From assembly GCA_030446685.1 (NCBI GenBank), contig JAUJMV010000019.1, positions 14,021 to 48,540 on the forward strand: 34,520 nucleotides of DNA, given 5' to 3'. The notes below the pieces were generated by a model. It did not search any database and had not been told where the DNA came from. It was given only the letters and a program-made list of their open reading frames with translations. Made by a program: the position numbers and the translations under genes. Shown piece by piece: positions 1-13,041 of the stretch (position 1 is its first letter; each line of letters starts with the position of its first letter). The DNA is from Thermomicrobiales bacterium (lineage in GTDB: Bacteria > Chloroflexota > Chloroflexia > Thermomicrobiales > CADCWN01).

Positions 1-1470
<1,470 letters not shown>

Positions 1471-1580
1471 CGATCCTCCACCCTCCTCGCGCATCGGCGC
1501 TATGCCGCGATCGATCAGCCCTGCGCCACCCGAACCGGCTTCTCGATCCGCCGGCCGCCGATCCGCATCGTGCCGCGCGC

Positions 1581-2505
1581 TCAGTCCGCGATCGCGGCCA
1601 GCAGTTCGGCGCAGGCGATCGTCTCCCGCCAGCCGTCGCCGTGGTCCTCGTAGCTCCACCAGGCCGATAGCACCGCCTGGGCCAGCGCCCAGCCGCGGAT
1701 GCGCGCCCGGTCGAATCCCAACTCCGCCGCCAACTGCTCGATCCGCCGCGCCAGCACGCGCCCCGGCTCCGGCCGCGCGAGGAGCCCCGGCAGCGGGTTG
1801 CGGAGGAGGGCGCCGACCTCGTAGGCCGGCTCGCCGACGATCCCCTTCGGGTCGATCGCCAGCCAGGGCTCGCGCTCGGCGGCCAGGATGTTGTCGTGGT
1901 GCAGGTCGCCGTGCAGCAGCACCGGCTCGGCCATCGAGTCGAGCAGGTCGGCGAAGAGGCGCTCCCCTCCTCGACCAGCGCCCTGGGGAAGGGGCCGACA
2001 CCGCCGCCGAAGTGCGCGCGCAATCGCCCCAGGCCGGCGCCCCAATCCGCGACCGCCGGGAACCTTCCCCCGGCGGCGCCGGCCGCCACAACCGGCGCAT
2101 CACCCCCGCCGCGATGGCGGTCGCCGCCTCGTCGTCCTCGCAGTCCCACAGCGATGTGCCGGGCCACAGCCGCTCCAGCAGCAGCGCGCCCCGCCCCGGG
2201 TCGACCTCCAGCAGCCGGGCGCAGCCCCGGCCGTCGAAGTGCCGCAGCGCCGCGATCTCCGTCCCGAGTTGCGAGTTCAGCGCCGGGTCCGGGAACCCGA
2301 CCTTGAGGATCGTCCGCGTGCCGTCCGCGCGGACCGCCGGCGCGACGTAGTTGTACGACAGGTTCGCGAAGGGGGGCAGCACCGTCAGCGACCAGCGCCG
2401 CGCGCACTCCGCGAGGAGATCCGGCAGGCGGTCCAGCCACGCCTCGCCCGCCGGCCCGTAGAGATCGGCCGTGATCCGCGCGAACCGCTCGGGAACGGCT
2501 GTCAT
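1581..2505 (-). CDS. APH(6)/streptomycin-kinase-like phosphotransferase, two apparent frameshifts
   Basis: Resembles the aminoglycoside/hydroxyurea kinase family (APH_6_hur). N-terminal lobe: TILKVGFPDPALNSQLGTEI with the ATP-anchoring lysine, then LRHFDGRGCARLLE and ALLLERLWPG. C-terminal lobe: catalytic loop LLHGDLHHDNIL and metal-binding WLAIDPKGIVGEPAYEVG. About 308 codons after repair, usual for the family. The frame changes at the C5 run 2067-2071 and at the C4 run 1964-1967; adding one base at each restores a continuous conserved protein. ATG at 2505. It lies between glgB and malQ on the same strand. Family members phosphorylate streptomycin or hydroxyurea, but many are uncharacterised; a carbohydrate substrate is conceivable from context, which is inference only. 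Confidence 0.8.
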
Positions 2506-2561
2506 CCTACATTCCCCGCGCCTCTCCCGCCCGCTGCATCACGCCACCGCCGAAACCCGGC

Positions 2562-2691
2562 GCGTAGGGGTGGCCCCCGGACTGCCCGCGTGGCCGACCA
2601 CGGGCGTCCTCGGCGGGCCACGGCGGCAAGGCGGCCCCGCGGAGCGGCAGGCCGGGACCCCCGCTTGCGGGCCGGGGAGCTGCCCCTACGC
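2562..2691. repeat. Imperfect inverted repeat between glgB and the kinase gene
   Basis: The 249-base gap 2506-2754 has no credible gene. Left arm 2562-2580 begins GCGTAGGGG and ends CCCGG. Right arm 2672-2691 begins CCGGGG and ends CCCCTACGC. The outer 9 bases pair perfectly, and the interior about 90 bases is GC-rich with further short complementarities. It looks like a mobile or regulatory intergenic palindrome lying inside an operon. Confidence 0.5.
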
Positions 2692-2754
2692 ATCCATCCC
2701 GATTTGCCCGCGCCCGCGCCCGACCTCCACTGTCCGCCCTTCGCCCCGCGCGCG

Positions 2755-5007
2755 TCAGCGGTCCGGCTTGAGGAAGATCGCGCCGAGCGGCGGCAGGGTC
2801 AGCGCGACCGAGTAGGGGTGGCCGTTGTGCGCGACCGCCTCGCCGTGCGCCAGGCCCAGGTTGCCCATGCCGCTCCCGCCGTACTCGCCCGCGTCGCTGT
2901 TGAGGATCTCGCGGTAGCGGACCGGCTCCGGCACCGGGATGCGATACCCCACGCGCGGCACCGGCGTGAAGTTGAAGACGCAGACCAGGTACTCGTCCCC
3001 CCGATCGCTGGCCGGGGCGCGGCGCGCGAACGACAGGACCGAGTTGGCCGCGTCGTTGAGGTCGAGCCACTGGAAGCCCGCCGGGTCGTGGTCGAGCGCG
3101 TGCAGCGCCGCCTCCTGGGCGTGCAGCCGGTTCAGGTCGCCCACCAGCCGGCGCACCCGCTCGTGCGGGCCGTAGCCCAGCGCCTGCCACTCCACGCTGG
3201 CGTCGTGGTTCCACTCGCCGCGCTGACCGAACTCGTCGCCCATGAAGATCAACTGCTTGCCCGGCAGCGCCCACTGGTAGGCGTAGAGGAGGCGCAGGTT
3301 GGCGAACTGCCGCCACTCGTCCCCCGGCATCTTGTGCAGCAGCGAGCCCTTGCCGTGGACCACCTCGTCGTGCGAGAGCGAGAGGATGAAGTTCTCGGTG
3401 TAGGCGTAGATCATCGCGAAGGTCAGCGATCCCTGGTGGTACTGCCGGTAGATCGGGTCCTGCCGGAAGTACTCGAGGGTGTCGTGCATCCAGCCCATGT
3501 TCCACTTGAAGCCGAAGCCGAGCCCCCCGACGTGGACCGGGCGCGAGATGCCCGGCCAGGAGGTCGACTCCTCGGCGATCGTGATCGCGCCGCCGCCCTC
3601 GGCGTAGACCAATTCGTTGAACGCCTTGAGGAAGTCGATCGCCTCCAGGTGCTCGCGCCCCCCGAAGCGGTTCGGCGTCCACTCGCCGGGGTTCCGGCTG
3701 TAGTCGAGGTAGATCATCGAGCTGACCGCGTCCACGCGCAGGCCGTCGATGTGGTACTTCTCGATCCAGAAGAGCGCGTTCGAGAGCAGGAAATTGCGCA
3801 CCTCGTGCCGCCCGTAGTTGAAGGCGAAGGTGCCCCAGTCCGGCTGCGTGCGCTTGCGCGGGTCCTCGTGCTCGTAGAGGAAGCTGCCGTCGAAGCGCTG
3901 CAGCGAGTGCTCGTCGATCGCGAAGTGCGCCGGCACCCAGTCGAGCAGCACCCCGATCCCCGCCTGATGGCAGCGGTCGACGAATGCCTGGAAGTCGGCG
4001 GGGGCGCCGTAGCGGCTGGTCGGCGCGTAGAAGCCGGTGACCTGGTAGCCCCAGGAGCCGTCGTAGGGGTGCTCGGCGACCGGCATGAGCTCGATGTGGG
4101 TGAAGCCCAACTCGCGCACGTAGGGGATCAACTCGTCGGCCAGCTCGCTGTAGGTCAACCAGGAGCCGTCCGGCCGCTTGCGCCACGAGCCGAGGTGGAC
4201 CTCGTAGGCGCTCAGCGGCGATTGGTAGGGGTTCGCGTCGCGGCGCGCGGCCATCCAGACCGCGTCGTGCCACTCGTAGCGGTCGAGGTCGGCGACGATC
4301 GAGGCGGTCTTGGGGCGCAACTCGGCGGCGAAGGCGAGCGGGTCGGCCTTCTCGCGCTCCACGCCGTCCGCCCCGCGGATCGCGTACTTGTAGTGCTCGC
4401 CGACCCCCATGCCCGGCATGAAGAGTTCCCAGATGCCCGACGAGCCGAGCGCCCGCAGCGGGTGGGCGCGCCGGTTCCAGCCGTTGAAGTCGCCGATCAG
4501 GCTGACGCCGCGCGCGGCCGGCGCCCAGACCGCGAAGGCCACCCCCGCGACGCCGTCCACCGTGCGCGGGTGCGCCCCCAGCCGCTCGTAGAGGCGGCGG
4601 TGCGTGCCCTCGCCGATGAAGTAGAGGTCCTGGTCGCCGAGCGTCGGCAGGAAGCGGTAGGGGTCGCCCTGCGTCCAGGTGTGCCCGCCGCCCGTCAACT
4701 CCAGCACGTAGGGGAAGACCTCGCCGCGGCCGGCGATCGCCGCGGCGAAGATGCCGGCGTCGTGGACGCGGGCCAGCGGCACGCGCGCGCGCCGCCCCCC
4801 CTGCTCGATCAGCGTCACCCCCTCGGCGCCCGGCGCGTAGGCGCGCGCGTGCAGGGCAATCCCCTCGCCGTCCGGCGCGGCGGCCGGGTGCAGCCCGAGG
4901 AAGGCGTGCGGGTTGGCGATCGTGCCGGTCAGCAGCGCCTCCACCTGCCGCCGGTCGAGCGGCAGGGCAGTCGCGATCATCGCGGCGCCGTCGGTCGAAG
5001 AAGACAT
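2755..5007 (-). CDS. glgB: 1,4-alpha-glucan branching enzyme
   Basis: GH13 enzyme that cuts alpha-1,4 chains and re-attaches them as alpha-1,6 branches on cytoplasmic glucan. 750 aa, intact. Order: N-terminal beta-sandwich (about 30-130), CBM48 with [23 protein letters not shown] (about 130-230), GH13 barrel (about 250-620) and C-terminal beta domain. Catalytic residues are Asp426 (GLRVDAV), Glu479 (TIAEES) and Asp547 ([13 protein letters not shown]). Their spacing of 53 and 68 residues equals that of E. coli GlgB Asp405/Glu458/Asp526. Start chosen at ATG 5007, with GGAG about 9 bases upstream, rather than a 28-codon longer frame reaching 5091 that runs through non-coding-like sequence. It lies 109 bases after glgX, with a small inverted repeat between. 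It branches the linear glucan made by GlgE. Confidence 0.97.
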   Translation of the reverse strand: MSSSTDGAAMIATALPLDRRQVEALLTGTIANPHAFLGLHPAAAPDGEGIALHARAYAPGAEGVTLIEQGGRRARVPLARVHDAGIFAAAIAGRGEVFPYVLELTGGGHTWTQGDPYRFLPTLGDQDLYFIGEGTHRRLYERLGAHPRTVDGVAGVAFAVWAPAARGVSLIGDFNGWNRRAHPLRALGSSGIWELFMPGMGVGEHYKYAIRGADGVEREKADPLAFAAELRPKTASIVADLDRYEWHDAVWMAARRDANPYQSPLSAYEVHLGSWRKRPDGSWLTYSELADELIPYVRELGFTHIELMPVAEHPYDGSWGYQVTGFYAPTSRYGAPADFQAFVDRCHQAGIGVLLDWVPAHFAIDEHSLQRFDGSFLYEHEDPRKRTQPDWGTFAFNYGRHEVRNFLLSNALFWIEKYHIDGLRVDAVSSMIYLDYSRNPGEWTPNRFGGREHLEAIDFLKAFNELVYAEGGGAITIAEESTSWPGISRPVHVGGLGFGFKWNMGWMHDTLEYFRQDPIYRQYHQGSLTFAMIYAYTENFILSLSHDEVVHGKGSLLHKMPGDEWRQFANLRLLYAYQWALPGKQLIFMGDEFGQRGEWNHDASVEWQALGYGPHERVRRLVGDLNRLHAQEAALHALDHDPAGFQWLDLNDAANSVLSFARRAPASDRGDEYLVCVFNFTPVPRVGYRIPVPEPVRYREILNSDAGEYGGSGMGNLGLAHGEAVAHNGHPYSVALTLPPLGAIFLKPDR

Positions 5008-5036
5008 AGTGTGCGCTCCATCGTCAGTCGTACGGC

Positions 5037-5078
5037 ATCCGGGAGGAGGTAGCTCCCCGTCCTCTCCCCCTCCCGGAT
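5037..5078. repeat. Inverted repeat between glgX and glgB
   Basis: Perfect 10-base arms ATCCGGGAGG (5037-5046) and CCTCCCGGAT (5069-5078) separated by 22 bases. In the minus-strand transcript this forms a hairpin ahead of glgB. There is no following T-run, so a processing or attenuation role is as likely as termination. Confidence 0.45.
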
Positions 5079-5108
5079 CCCGTCTCCCCACCCCCGCGCG
5101 CGCCGCCC

Positions 5109-5129
5109 CTCAGCCCTCAGCCCTCGGCC
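5109..5129. repeat. Heptamer array overlapping the glgX stop codon
   Basis: Three 7-base units CTCAGCC, CTCAGCC, CTCGGCC. On the coding (minus) strand the middle unit contains the glgX TGA, so the array begins inside the last codons and continues downstream of the stop. Confidence 0.6.
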
Positions 5130-7254
5130 TCCCCCGTGTCGTGCCGCAGGATCGCCAGCGCGCGCGGGGCGAGGCGGTAGGTCGGCGACTCGCAGGCCTC
5201 GCCGGGCGGTTTCTCCGGCTGGTCGGTGTCGAGGACGAAGGTCCAGCACTCCCGGTCGATCTCCGGCAGGCGGAACTCGACCGCGTGGTCGTCCTGGTTC
5301 AGCATGATCAGCAGGGTGTCGTCCGCGACCGGCCGGCCCAGCTCGTCCTGGATGTCGGCCGCGCGGCCCGAGAGCCAGAGGGCCAGCGCGCCGGTCTCGC
5401 TGCTGCGCCACTCCGCCTCCGACATCTCCTGGCCGTCCGGGCGCAGCCAGGAGAGATCCTTGCTCTCCTCGCCGTGCAGCGGGCGGCCCCGGAAGTAGTG
5501 GCGGCGGCGCAGGACCGCGTGCTCCTTGCGCAAGGCGATCGCGCGCCGGGTCCACTCCAGCATCGCGCGCTGGTCCTCGGTGAGGTCCCACGGCTGCCAG
5601 GTGATCGGGTTGTCCTGGCAGTAGGCGTTGTTGTTGCCCCTGCGTGCGCGCGATCTCGTCGCCGTGCAGGATCATCGGCACCCCCTGCGACACCAGCAGC
5701 GTCGTCAGCAGGTTGCGCATCTGCTTGGCCCGCAGCGCGCGGATCGTCCGCTTCCGCGTCGGCCCCTCCTCGCCGCAGTTCCAGCTCAGGTTGTTGTCGG
5801 TGCCGTCGCGCCCGCCCTCGCCGTTCGCCTCGTTGTGCTTCTGGTTGTAGGAGACGAGGTCGCGCAGCGTGAAGCCGTCGTGCGCGGTCACGAAGTTGAT
5901 GCTGGCGTAGGGGCGGCGGCCGTTGTGCGCGTAGAGGTCGCTGCTGCCGGTCAGGCGGTAGCCGAGCTCCCCGACCTGGCCGGGGTCGCCGCGCCAGAAG
6001 CGCCGCACGGTGTCGCGGTACTTGTCGTTCCACTCCGCCCAGCGCACCGGGAAGTTGCCGACCTGGTAGCCCCCTCGCCGACGTCCCACGGCTCGGCGAT
6101 CAGCTTGACCTGCGAGATGACCGGGTCCTGGTGGATGATGTCGAAGAAGGTGCCGAGGCGATCGACCGCGTGCAGCTCGCGCGCCAGGGTCGAGGCCAGG
6201 TCGAAGCGGAAGCCGTCCACATGCATGTCGAGGATCCAGTAGCGCAGGCTGTCCATGATCAGCTGCATCGCGCGCGGGTGGACGGTGTTGAGGGTGTTGC
6301 CGGTGCCGGTGTAATCGGTGTAGTAGCGCGGCTGGCCCGGGGCCAGGCGGTAGTAGGCCTGGTTGTCGATCCCCCGGAAGGAGAGGGTCGGACCGAAGTG
6401 GTTGCCCTCGCCGGTGTGGTTGTAGACGACGTCGAGGATCACCTCGATGCCGGCGCTGTGCAGGCTCTTGACCATCGTCTTGAACTCGTGGACCTGCTGC
6501 CCGAGGGTGCCGGACGAGCTGTAGGCCCAGTGCGGCGCGAAGAAGCCGATCGTATTGTAGCCCCAGTAGTTGCTCAGCCCGCGATCGACCAGGTGCTTGT
6601 CGTGGACGTACTGGTGGACCGGCATCAACTCGACCGCGGTGATCCCCAGGTCGCGCAGGTAGCCGATCGTGCGGTGGTCGGCCAGCCCGGCGTACGTGCC
6701 GCGGATCTTCTCCGGCAGCTCCTGGTTGAGGTGGGTGAAGCCCTTGACGTGGGCCTCGTAGATGATCGTGTTGTTGAGCGGCGTCTTCGGGGGCGGTCGT
6801 CGCCCCAGGTGAAGCCGGTGTCGATCACCACGCACTTCGGCATCCCCGGCGCGCTGTCGAGCTCGTTCAGCCGCAGATCGCGGTCCTCCCCGCCGTCGAG
6901 CGGGTAGCCGAACATCGCGCCGGACCAGTCGACCGGGCCGGTCAGCGCCTTGGCGTAGGGGTCGAGCAGCAGCTTGTGCGGGTTGAAGCGCAGGCCGCGC
7001 GCCGGGTCGTGCGGCCCGTAGACCCGGTAGCCGTAGAGCTGGCCGGGGCGGGCCTCCGGCAGGTAGACGTGCCAGACGAAATCGGTCTGCTCGGTGACCG
7101 GGATGCGCTCGACCTCGCCCTCCCCCGCCGCCTCGTCGAAGAGGCACAGCTCGACGCGCTCCGCGCCCTCGCTGAAGAGCGCGAAGTTGACGCCGCTGCC
7201 GTCCCAGGTCGCGCCGAGCGGGAAGGGTTCGCCGAGATAGGTCAACGATGCCAT
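5117..7254 (-). CDS. glgX: Glycogen debranching enzyme GlgX (isoamylase type), three apparent frameshifts
   Basis: GH13 debranching enzyme that hydrolyses alpha-1,6 linkages of glycogen-like glucan. CBM48 at the N-terminus ([28 protein letters not shown]), then the barrel with [25 protein letters not shown] (nucleophile), [17 protein letters not shown] (acid/base) and [26 protein letters not shown], then GDEIARTQ and [10 protein letters not shown]. About 712 codons after repair, normal length. Frame changes lie at the five-base runs 6789-6793 and 6070-6074, each one base short, and at about 5636-5643 inside the TQxGNNNAYC motif. ATG at 7254 has AGGAG 8 bases upstream; a TTG just before it is less likely. 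It sits between mak and glgB. Confidence 0.93.
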
Positions 7255-7270
7255 CAATGCTCCTGCTCAT

Positions 7271-7371
7271 CGCCAGTCGCCAGTCGTCGGTCGTCGGTCG
7301 TCAAAAGGTTCAGGGTAAGAAGGTCGGCTATCGGTAGACCTGGAATCACTGACGACCGACGACCGACGACC
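7271..7371. repeat. Inverted pair of heptamer arrays between mak and glgX
   Basis: Left array from 7272: units GCCAGTC, GCCAGTC, GTCGGTC, GTCGGTC. The arm GTCGTCGGTCGTCGGTCGTC (7283-7302) is exactly complementary to 7351-7370, giving a 20-bp perfect stem around a 48-base loop. The loop holds a smaller hairpin, AGGTC (7321) with GACCT (7337). The element fills nearly the whole gap between the mak stop (7374) and the glgX start (7254), so the glgX ribosome-binding site lies just beyond it. Confidence 0.7.
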
Positions 7372-7373
7372 GA

Positions 7374-8907
7374 TCACGTCAGCGCGCGCACCGCCGCCGC
7401 GGGGATCGCCACCCAGGCGGGGCGGTAGTTCAATTCGTAGCGCACCTCGTACAGCGCCTTGTACAGCTCGAAGAGGCGCAGCAAGGCCGCGCGATCCGCG
7501 TCGCCCGCCGGCAAGAAGCGCACCGGCGCGCGATCCGCCTCCGCCCAGTAGGCGGCCAGGAAGCGGTCGCGGACGGCCAGCTCCCAGCGCGCGGCGCGCG
7601 CGAGGCGACCCTCCTCCCTATCAACTTCCGTGCCAGGCCCCTCCCCGGACCCGCCCGCTGGCGCCTCGCGGGCGACGGTCGCGGCGGCGTAGCTCCAGGA
7701 GCGCGCCATCCCCGCCACATCCAGGAGCGGATGCTGGCGGGCGCGCCGCTCGGCGAGCGTGCGGGCCGGCTCCCCCTCGAAGTCGAGGATCGCGAAGCCG
7801 TCGGCGGTCTTCAGCACCTGGCCGAGGTGGTAGTCGCCGTGGACCCGCGTCTTCAGCCCGGCGTTGCGCGCCGCCGGCGCCGGCAGCCGCCCCGCGCGCT
7901 CGACCGCCGCCAGGGTCGCCGCGTCCGGCGACCCGGCCCGGCGCAGCGCCGCCGCGGTGGCGGCCGCCTCCTCGCGCAGGCGGGCGGCCCAGCGCCGCAC
8001 GTCCTCGTCGCCGACCGGCTCCGGCCGCAGCTCGGGATCGGTCGCCCCGGCCAGCGCGCGGTGCAGCCGCGCCGTGACCGCCCCGAGCGCCGCGGCCCCG
8101 GCGAGGGTCACCCCCTCGCGGTCGAGCCAGGCGGCGATCGCGCCGGGCGACCGTGCGCCGGCGAGCGCCGCGCGCCCCCGGTCCAGCGCCCAGGCCCAGC
8201 CGTCCCCCTCGTTCGGCACGAACGTCTGCACCGTCAGCGCGTCGGCCGCGAACCCGCCCGGCCCCGCCAGCCGCCCGATCGCGAGCGTCGGCGGGACGGC
8301 CGCGAAGCCGGCCTCGGCGGTGAGGAAGCGCCCCAGCTCGACCTCCGGGTTCGGCCCGCGCTCGATCCGCCGGTAGAGCTTCAGGATGGAGCGGCCGTGC
8401 GCGCCCCCGTCGAAGAGGATCGACGTGTTGCTCTGCTCGACGCCGAGGAGGCGCCCCTCCCCGAAGGCGCGCGGGTCGGCGGCGGGCGGCTCGATCCGCT
8501 CGCCGACCAGGTCAGCCCCGACCCCCGGCCGCCTGGCCCCCGCAGGACCAGGTCGAAGAGGAGCGCGCGGCAGCCCCCGTCCTCCAACCCCTCGCGCACC
8601 GCGCGCCGGCCGTCGTCCCGCGGCTCACCCAGCGCCAGGACGACCTGGTGCTCGGTCGTCTGTCCGTCGTCGTCGGCCGCCGCGACGACGCAGAGGCAGG
8701 TTCGGGCCGTCGCGCCGGGCCTATCCAGCGGGATCCACCGCTCGATCCGCGCCTCCCGCAGCGGGCGCGCCGCGCCGCCGAACCAGCGCCGGGCGCGCAG
8801 GTAGCCCGGCAACTGGCGCCCCAGGTCGCGGCGCGCGTCGCCGTCGCCGAGGGCGGCCGGCAGGTCCGCGGACGGCCAGGCGAGCGACAGGGTGGGGGGC
8901 GCATCGC

Positions 8908-8911
<4 letters not shown>
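7374..8911 (-). CDS. mak: Maltokinase, one apparent frameshift
   Basis: ATP-dependent kinase making maltose-1-phosphate, the GlgE donor. N-terminal cap with LPGYLRARRWFGG (about residue 30), then the kinase-like lobe FGEGRLLGVEQSNTSILFDG and YRRIERGPNPEVELGRFL, catalytic loop TRVHGDYHLGQVL and metal site AILDFEGEP, then the C-terminal LYKALYEVRYELNYRPAWVAIP typical of Mak/Pep2. About 512 codons. The frame breaks at the C5 run 8537-8541; one added base joins both halves. The start is GTG at 8911, overlapping the treS stop as GTGA, so it is translationally coupled to treS. A separate kinase instead of a TreS-Mak fusion is a common arrangement. Confidence 0.93.
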
Positions 8912-10631
<1,720 letters not shown>

Positions 10632-10739
10632 ACGCTCCTTTCTCTCACCACCCCTTCCGCGGGTGGTCTACCCTGTCCCACCGACCGTGCGCGGGACCAT
10701 CTCGCGCCGCATCCCGCACCGGCCCTGGCCCCCGATGCC

Positions 10740-10777
10740 CCCGGTCCCAACTTGGGTGAGGGGATGCTGGGACCGGG
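10740..10777. repeat. Inverted repeat between glgE and treS
   Basis: Perfect 10-base arms CCCGGTCCCA (10740-10749) and TGGGACCGGG (10768-10777) with an 18-base loop. It lies in the 222-base gap between glgE and treS. It could be an attenuator or mRNA-processing hairpin; no T-run follows. Confidence 0.45.
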
Positions 10778-10813
10778 CCAACGCCTCTCCGAAAGCACTC
10801 GGGCTCTGCCTGC

Positions 10814-10846
10814 GCCCTCTCCCCCCCGAAGGTGGGGGAGCAGGGC
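10814..10846 (-). terminator. Strong GC hairpin just after glgE
   Basis: Stem GCCCT-CTCCCCC (10814-10825) pairs with GGGGGAG-C-AGGGC (10834-10846), 12 bp with one bulged base and an 8-base loop. It lies 8 bases past the glgE stop. No U-tract is seen, so partial termination or 3'-end stabilisation is as plausible as full termination. Confidence 0.4.
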
Positions 10847-10853
10847 GCCACCC

Positions 10854-12929
10854 TCAGATCCTTTCCACCGCGAAGAGATGCACCGGCTCGACCTGCGGGT
10901 CGAGCCGGACGTAATTCGCCAGCCCGCGCCAGCGGTAGCGCGCGCCGGTCAGCAGATCGTGGACCGCGTAGTCGCTGCCGCCGTCGAGGCCGAGCGCCCT
11001 CCCGTCGAGGTAGACCGTCGCCTCGTGGGTGTGGAACGGGTCCAGGTTCGCCACCACCAGGATGCGGTCGCCGCTCGCCGGGTCGGTCTTGCTGTAGGCG
11101 AGGATGTTCGGGTTGTCCGGCCCGTGGAACGCGATGTTCGTGTAGAGCTGCAAGGCCCGATGCTCGCGGCGGATCTCGTTGAGCCGCTGGATATAGCCGC
11201 TGATGTTGCCCGGCGCCTCCCAGTCGCGCACCTTGATCTCGTACTTCTCCGAGTCGAGGTACTCCTCCTTGCCGGGATGGAGCGGCGTGTTCTCGATCAG
11301 CTCGAAGCCGCTGTAGACGCCGTAGGTCGGCGAGAGGGTCGCCGCGAGCGCGACCCGCCCCTTGAAGGCTGGGCGCCCGCCGACCTGCAGGATCTCGGTC
11401 AGGATGTCCTGGGTGTTGGTGAAGAAGTTCGGCCGCAAGTACTCGGCCTGCTCGGTCCGGGTCAGGTCGGTCAGGTACTCCTCCAACTCCTGCCGCGTGT
11501 TGCGCCAGGTGAAGTAGTGGTACGACTGCGTGAAGCCGCGCTTGGCGAGTTCCTGCACCCGCTTCGGGCGCGTGAACGCCTCGGAGAGGAAGATCACCCC
11601 CGGATGCTCGCGCTTGACCTCGGCGATCAGCCACTCCCAGAAGGCGATCGGCTTGGTGTGCGGGTTGTCCACGCGGAAGACCGTCACACCGTGCGCGACC
11701 CAGTGCAGCACCACGCGCCGCAGCTCGTGCCAGAGGTTGACGTAATCATCGCACCAGAGGTCGAGCTGGACGATGTCCTCGTACTTCTTCGGCGGGTTCT
11801 CCGCGTACTTGATCGTCCCGTCCGGGCGGTGCCTGAACCACTCCGGGTGCTGCTTCACATACGGGTGGTCGGGCGAGCACTGGATCGCGAAATCCAGCGC
11901 GATCTCCAGCCCGTGCTCGCGCGCGGTCGCCACGAAGTGATCGAAGTCGTCGAGCGTGCCGAGTTCGGGGTTGACCGCGTCGTGCCCCCCGAACTCGTTG
12001 CCGATCGCCCAGGGGCTGCCGGGGTCGCCCGGCGCCGCGACGAGCGCGTTGTTGCGCCCCTTGCGCCCCGTCACCCCGATCGGGTGGATCGGCGGCAGGT
12101 AGATCACGTCGAAGCCCAACGCCGCCGCCCGCGCGAGCTGCCACTCCGCCTCGCGGAAGGTCGAGGCCCGGCCCGGCTCGCGCCCCTGCGAGCGGGGGAA
12201 GAACTCGTACCAGGACCCGAAGCGGGCGCGCTCGCGGTCCACCACCACGCGCAGGGTGCGGAAGTAGACCGTCAGATCGTCGCGCGCCTGGTGGGCCACC
12301 GCCAGCGCGGCCAGCTCGGGGTCGAGCGCCGCCCGCACCGCCGCGGCGACCTCGCCCGCCTTGTTCGCCCGGTCGATCGCCGCCGCGCGCCCCTTGAGCG
12401 CCGCCCGCACCGCGGACGCCCCCCGCGGCAGGCGGGCGGCGGTCTCGCGGATCAGCGCGCTCCCTTCGAGCAGCTCCGACCGCACGCTCACGCCCGCGTC
12501 GAACTTGCGGCCCAGCTCGACCGTCCAGCTCGTGAAGCGGTCGGTCCAGGCGGCCACGGTGTACTCGACGGGGCCGACCCGGTCCAGCGGGATCCGGCCC
12601 GACCACTCGTCCTCGTTGTAGGAATAGGTTAGCGGCGCCGCCCGCCACTCCCCTTCGCCGGCCAGGCGGTAGCGCGCCTCCGCCGCCAGCGTGTCGTGCC
12701 CTTCCTTCATGATGTCGGCGGTGATCCGCAACTCCTCGCCGACGATCCGCTTGATCGCGTAGCGCCCCTGGCTCAGGTGGGGCCGCACCTCGGCGATGAT
12801 CACGCGCTCGCCGTTGCCGAGCGGCGCCGGCGGCGCGATGACCGGCGGCGCTGCGGCGCGCTTCGCCGCGCGCGGTGGCTTCGGCTTCGGCGGGGCGTCC
12901 GGCGCCCCGCTATCGATCGTCTCTACCAC
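10854..12929 (-). CDS. glgE: Alpha-1,4-glucan:maltose-1-phosphate maltosyltransferase
   Basis: GH13_3 enzyme that extends alpha-1,4-glucan with maltosyl units from maltose-1-phosphate. 691 aa, intact. Alanine/proline-rich N-terminus (1-40), N-terminal beta/helical domain typical of GlgE (about 40-230), GH13 barrel (about 240-570) and C-terminal beta domain. Catalytic residues: Asp421 (TVFRVDNPHTKP), Glu450 (FLSEAFTRP) and Asp508 (NTQDIL). The 29-residue gap between the first two equals that of Streptomyces GlgE (Asp394/Glu423). The maltose-phosphate-handling KYAENPPKKYEDI segment is also present. GTG start at 12929 follows GAGGAC. First gene of the operon, with an extended -10 element about 140 bases upstream. 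Confidence 0.97.
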   Translation of the reverse strand: MVETIDSGAPDAPPKPKPPRAAKRAAAPPVIAPPAPLGNGERVIIAEVRPHLSQGRYAIKRIVGEELRITADIMKEGHDTLAAEARYRLAGEGEWRAAPLTYSYNEDEWSGRIPLDRVGPVEYTVAAWTDRFTSWTVELGRKFDAGVSVRSELLEGSALIRETAARLPRGASAVRAALKGRAAAIDRANKAGEVAAAVRAALDPELAALAVAHQARDDLTVYFRTLRVVVDRERARFGSWYEFFPRSQGREPGRASTFREAEWQLARAAALGFDVIYLPPIHPIGVTGRKGRNNALVAAPGDPGSPWAIGNEFGGHDAVNPELGTLDDFDHFVATAREHGLEIALDFAIQCSPDHPYVKQHPEWFRHRPDGTIKYAENPPKKYEDIVQLDLWCDDYVNLWHELRRVVLHWVAHGVTVFRVDNPHTKPIAFWEWLIAEVKREHPGVIFLSEAFTRPKRVQELAKRGFTQSYHYFTWRNTRQELEEYLTDLTRTEQAEYLRPNFFTNTQDILTEILQVGGRPAFKGRVALAATLSPTYGVYSGFELIENTPLHPGKEEYLDSEKYEIKVRDWEAPGNISGYIQRLNEIRREHRALQLYTNIAFHGPDNPNILAYSKTDPASGDRILVVANLDPFHTHEATVYLDGRALGLDGGSDYAVHDLLTGARYRWRGLANYVRLDPQVEPVHLFAVERI

Positions 12930-13041
12930 GTCCTCAATGCCTTTCCGCTGCAGTTCCCGCTAAGCCGCTGGCATTACGAACAGGCGACGGTCGGCCGCCT
13001 CTGGGGCCTCGACCGTTCACGCTTCGCACCCGGTGGAAGCC

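Noticed and set aside
1888-5052. Very long plus-strand open frame (1054 codons) opposite glgB and the kinase gene
   Set aside because: Composition is Arg/Val/Pro-rich without any recognisable domain, and it lies antisense to glgB, whose catalytic triad is exact. Long antisense frames are expected in very GC-rich DNA.
5590-6100. Programmed frameshifting in glgX
   Set aside because: No slippery heptamer with a downstream pseudoknot was evident, and many unrelated genes in the window show the same one-base deficits.
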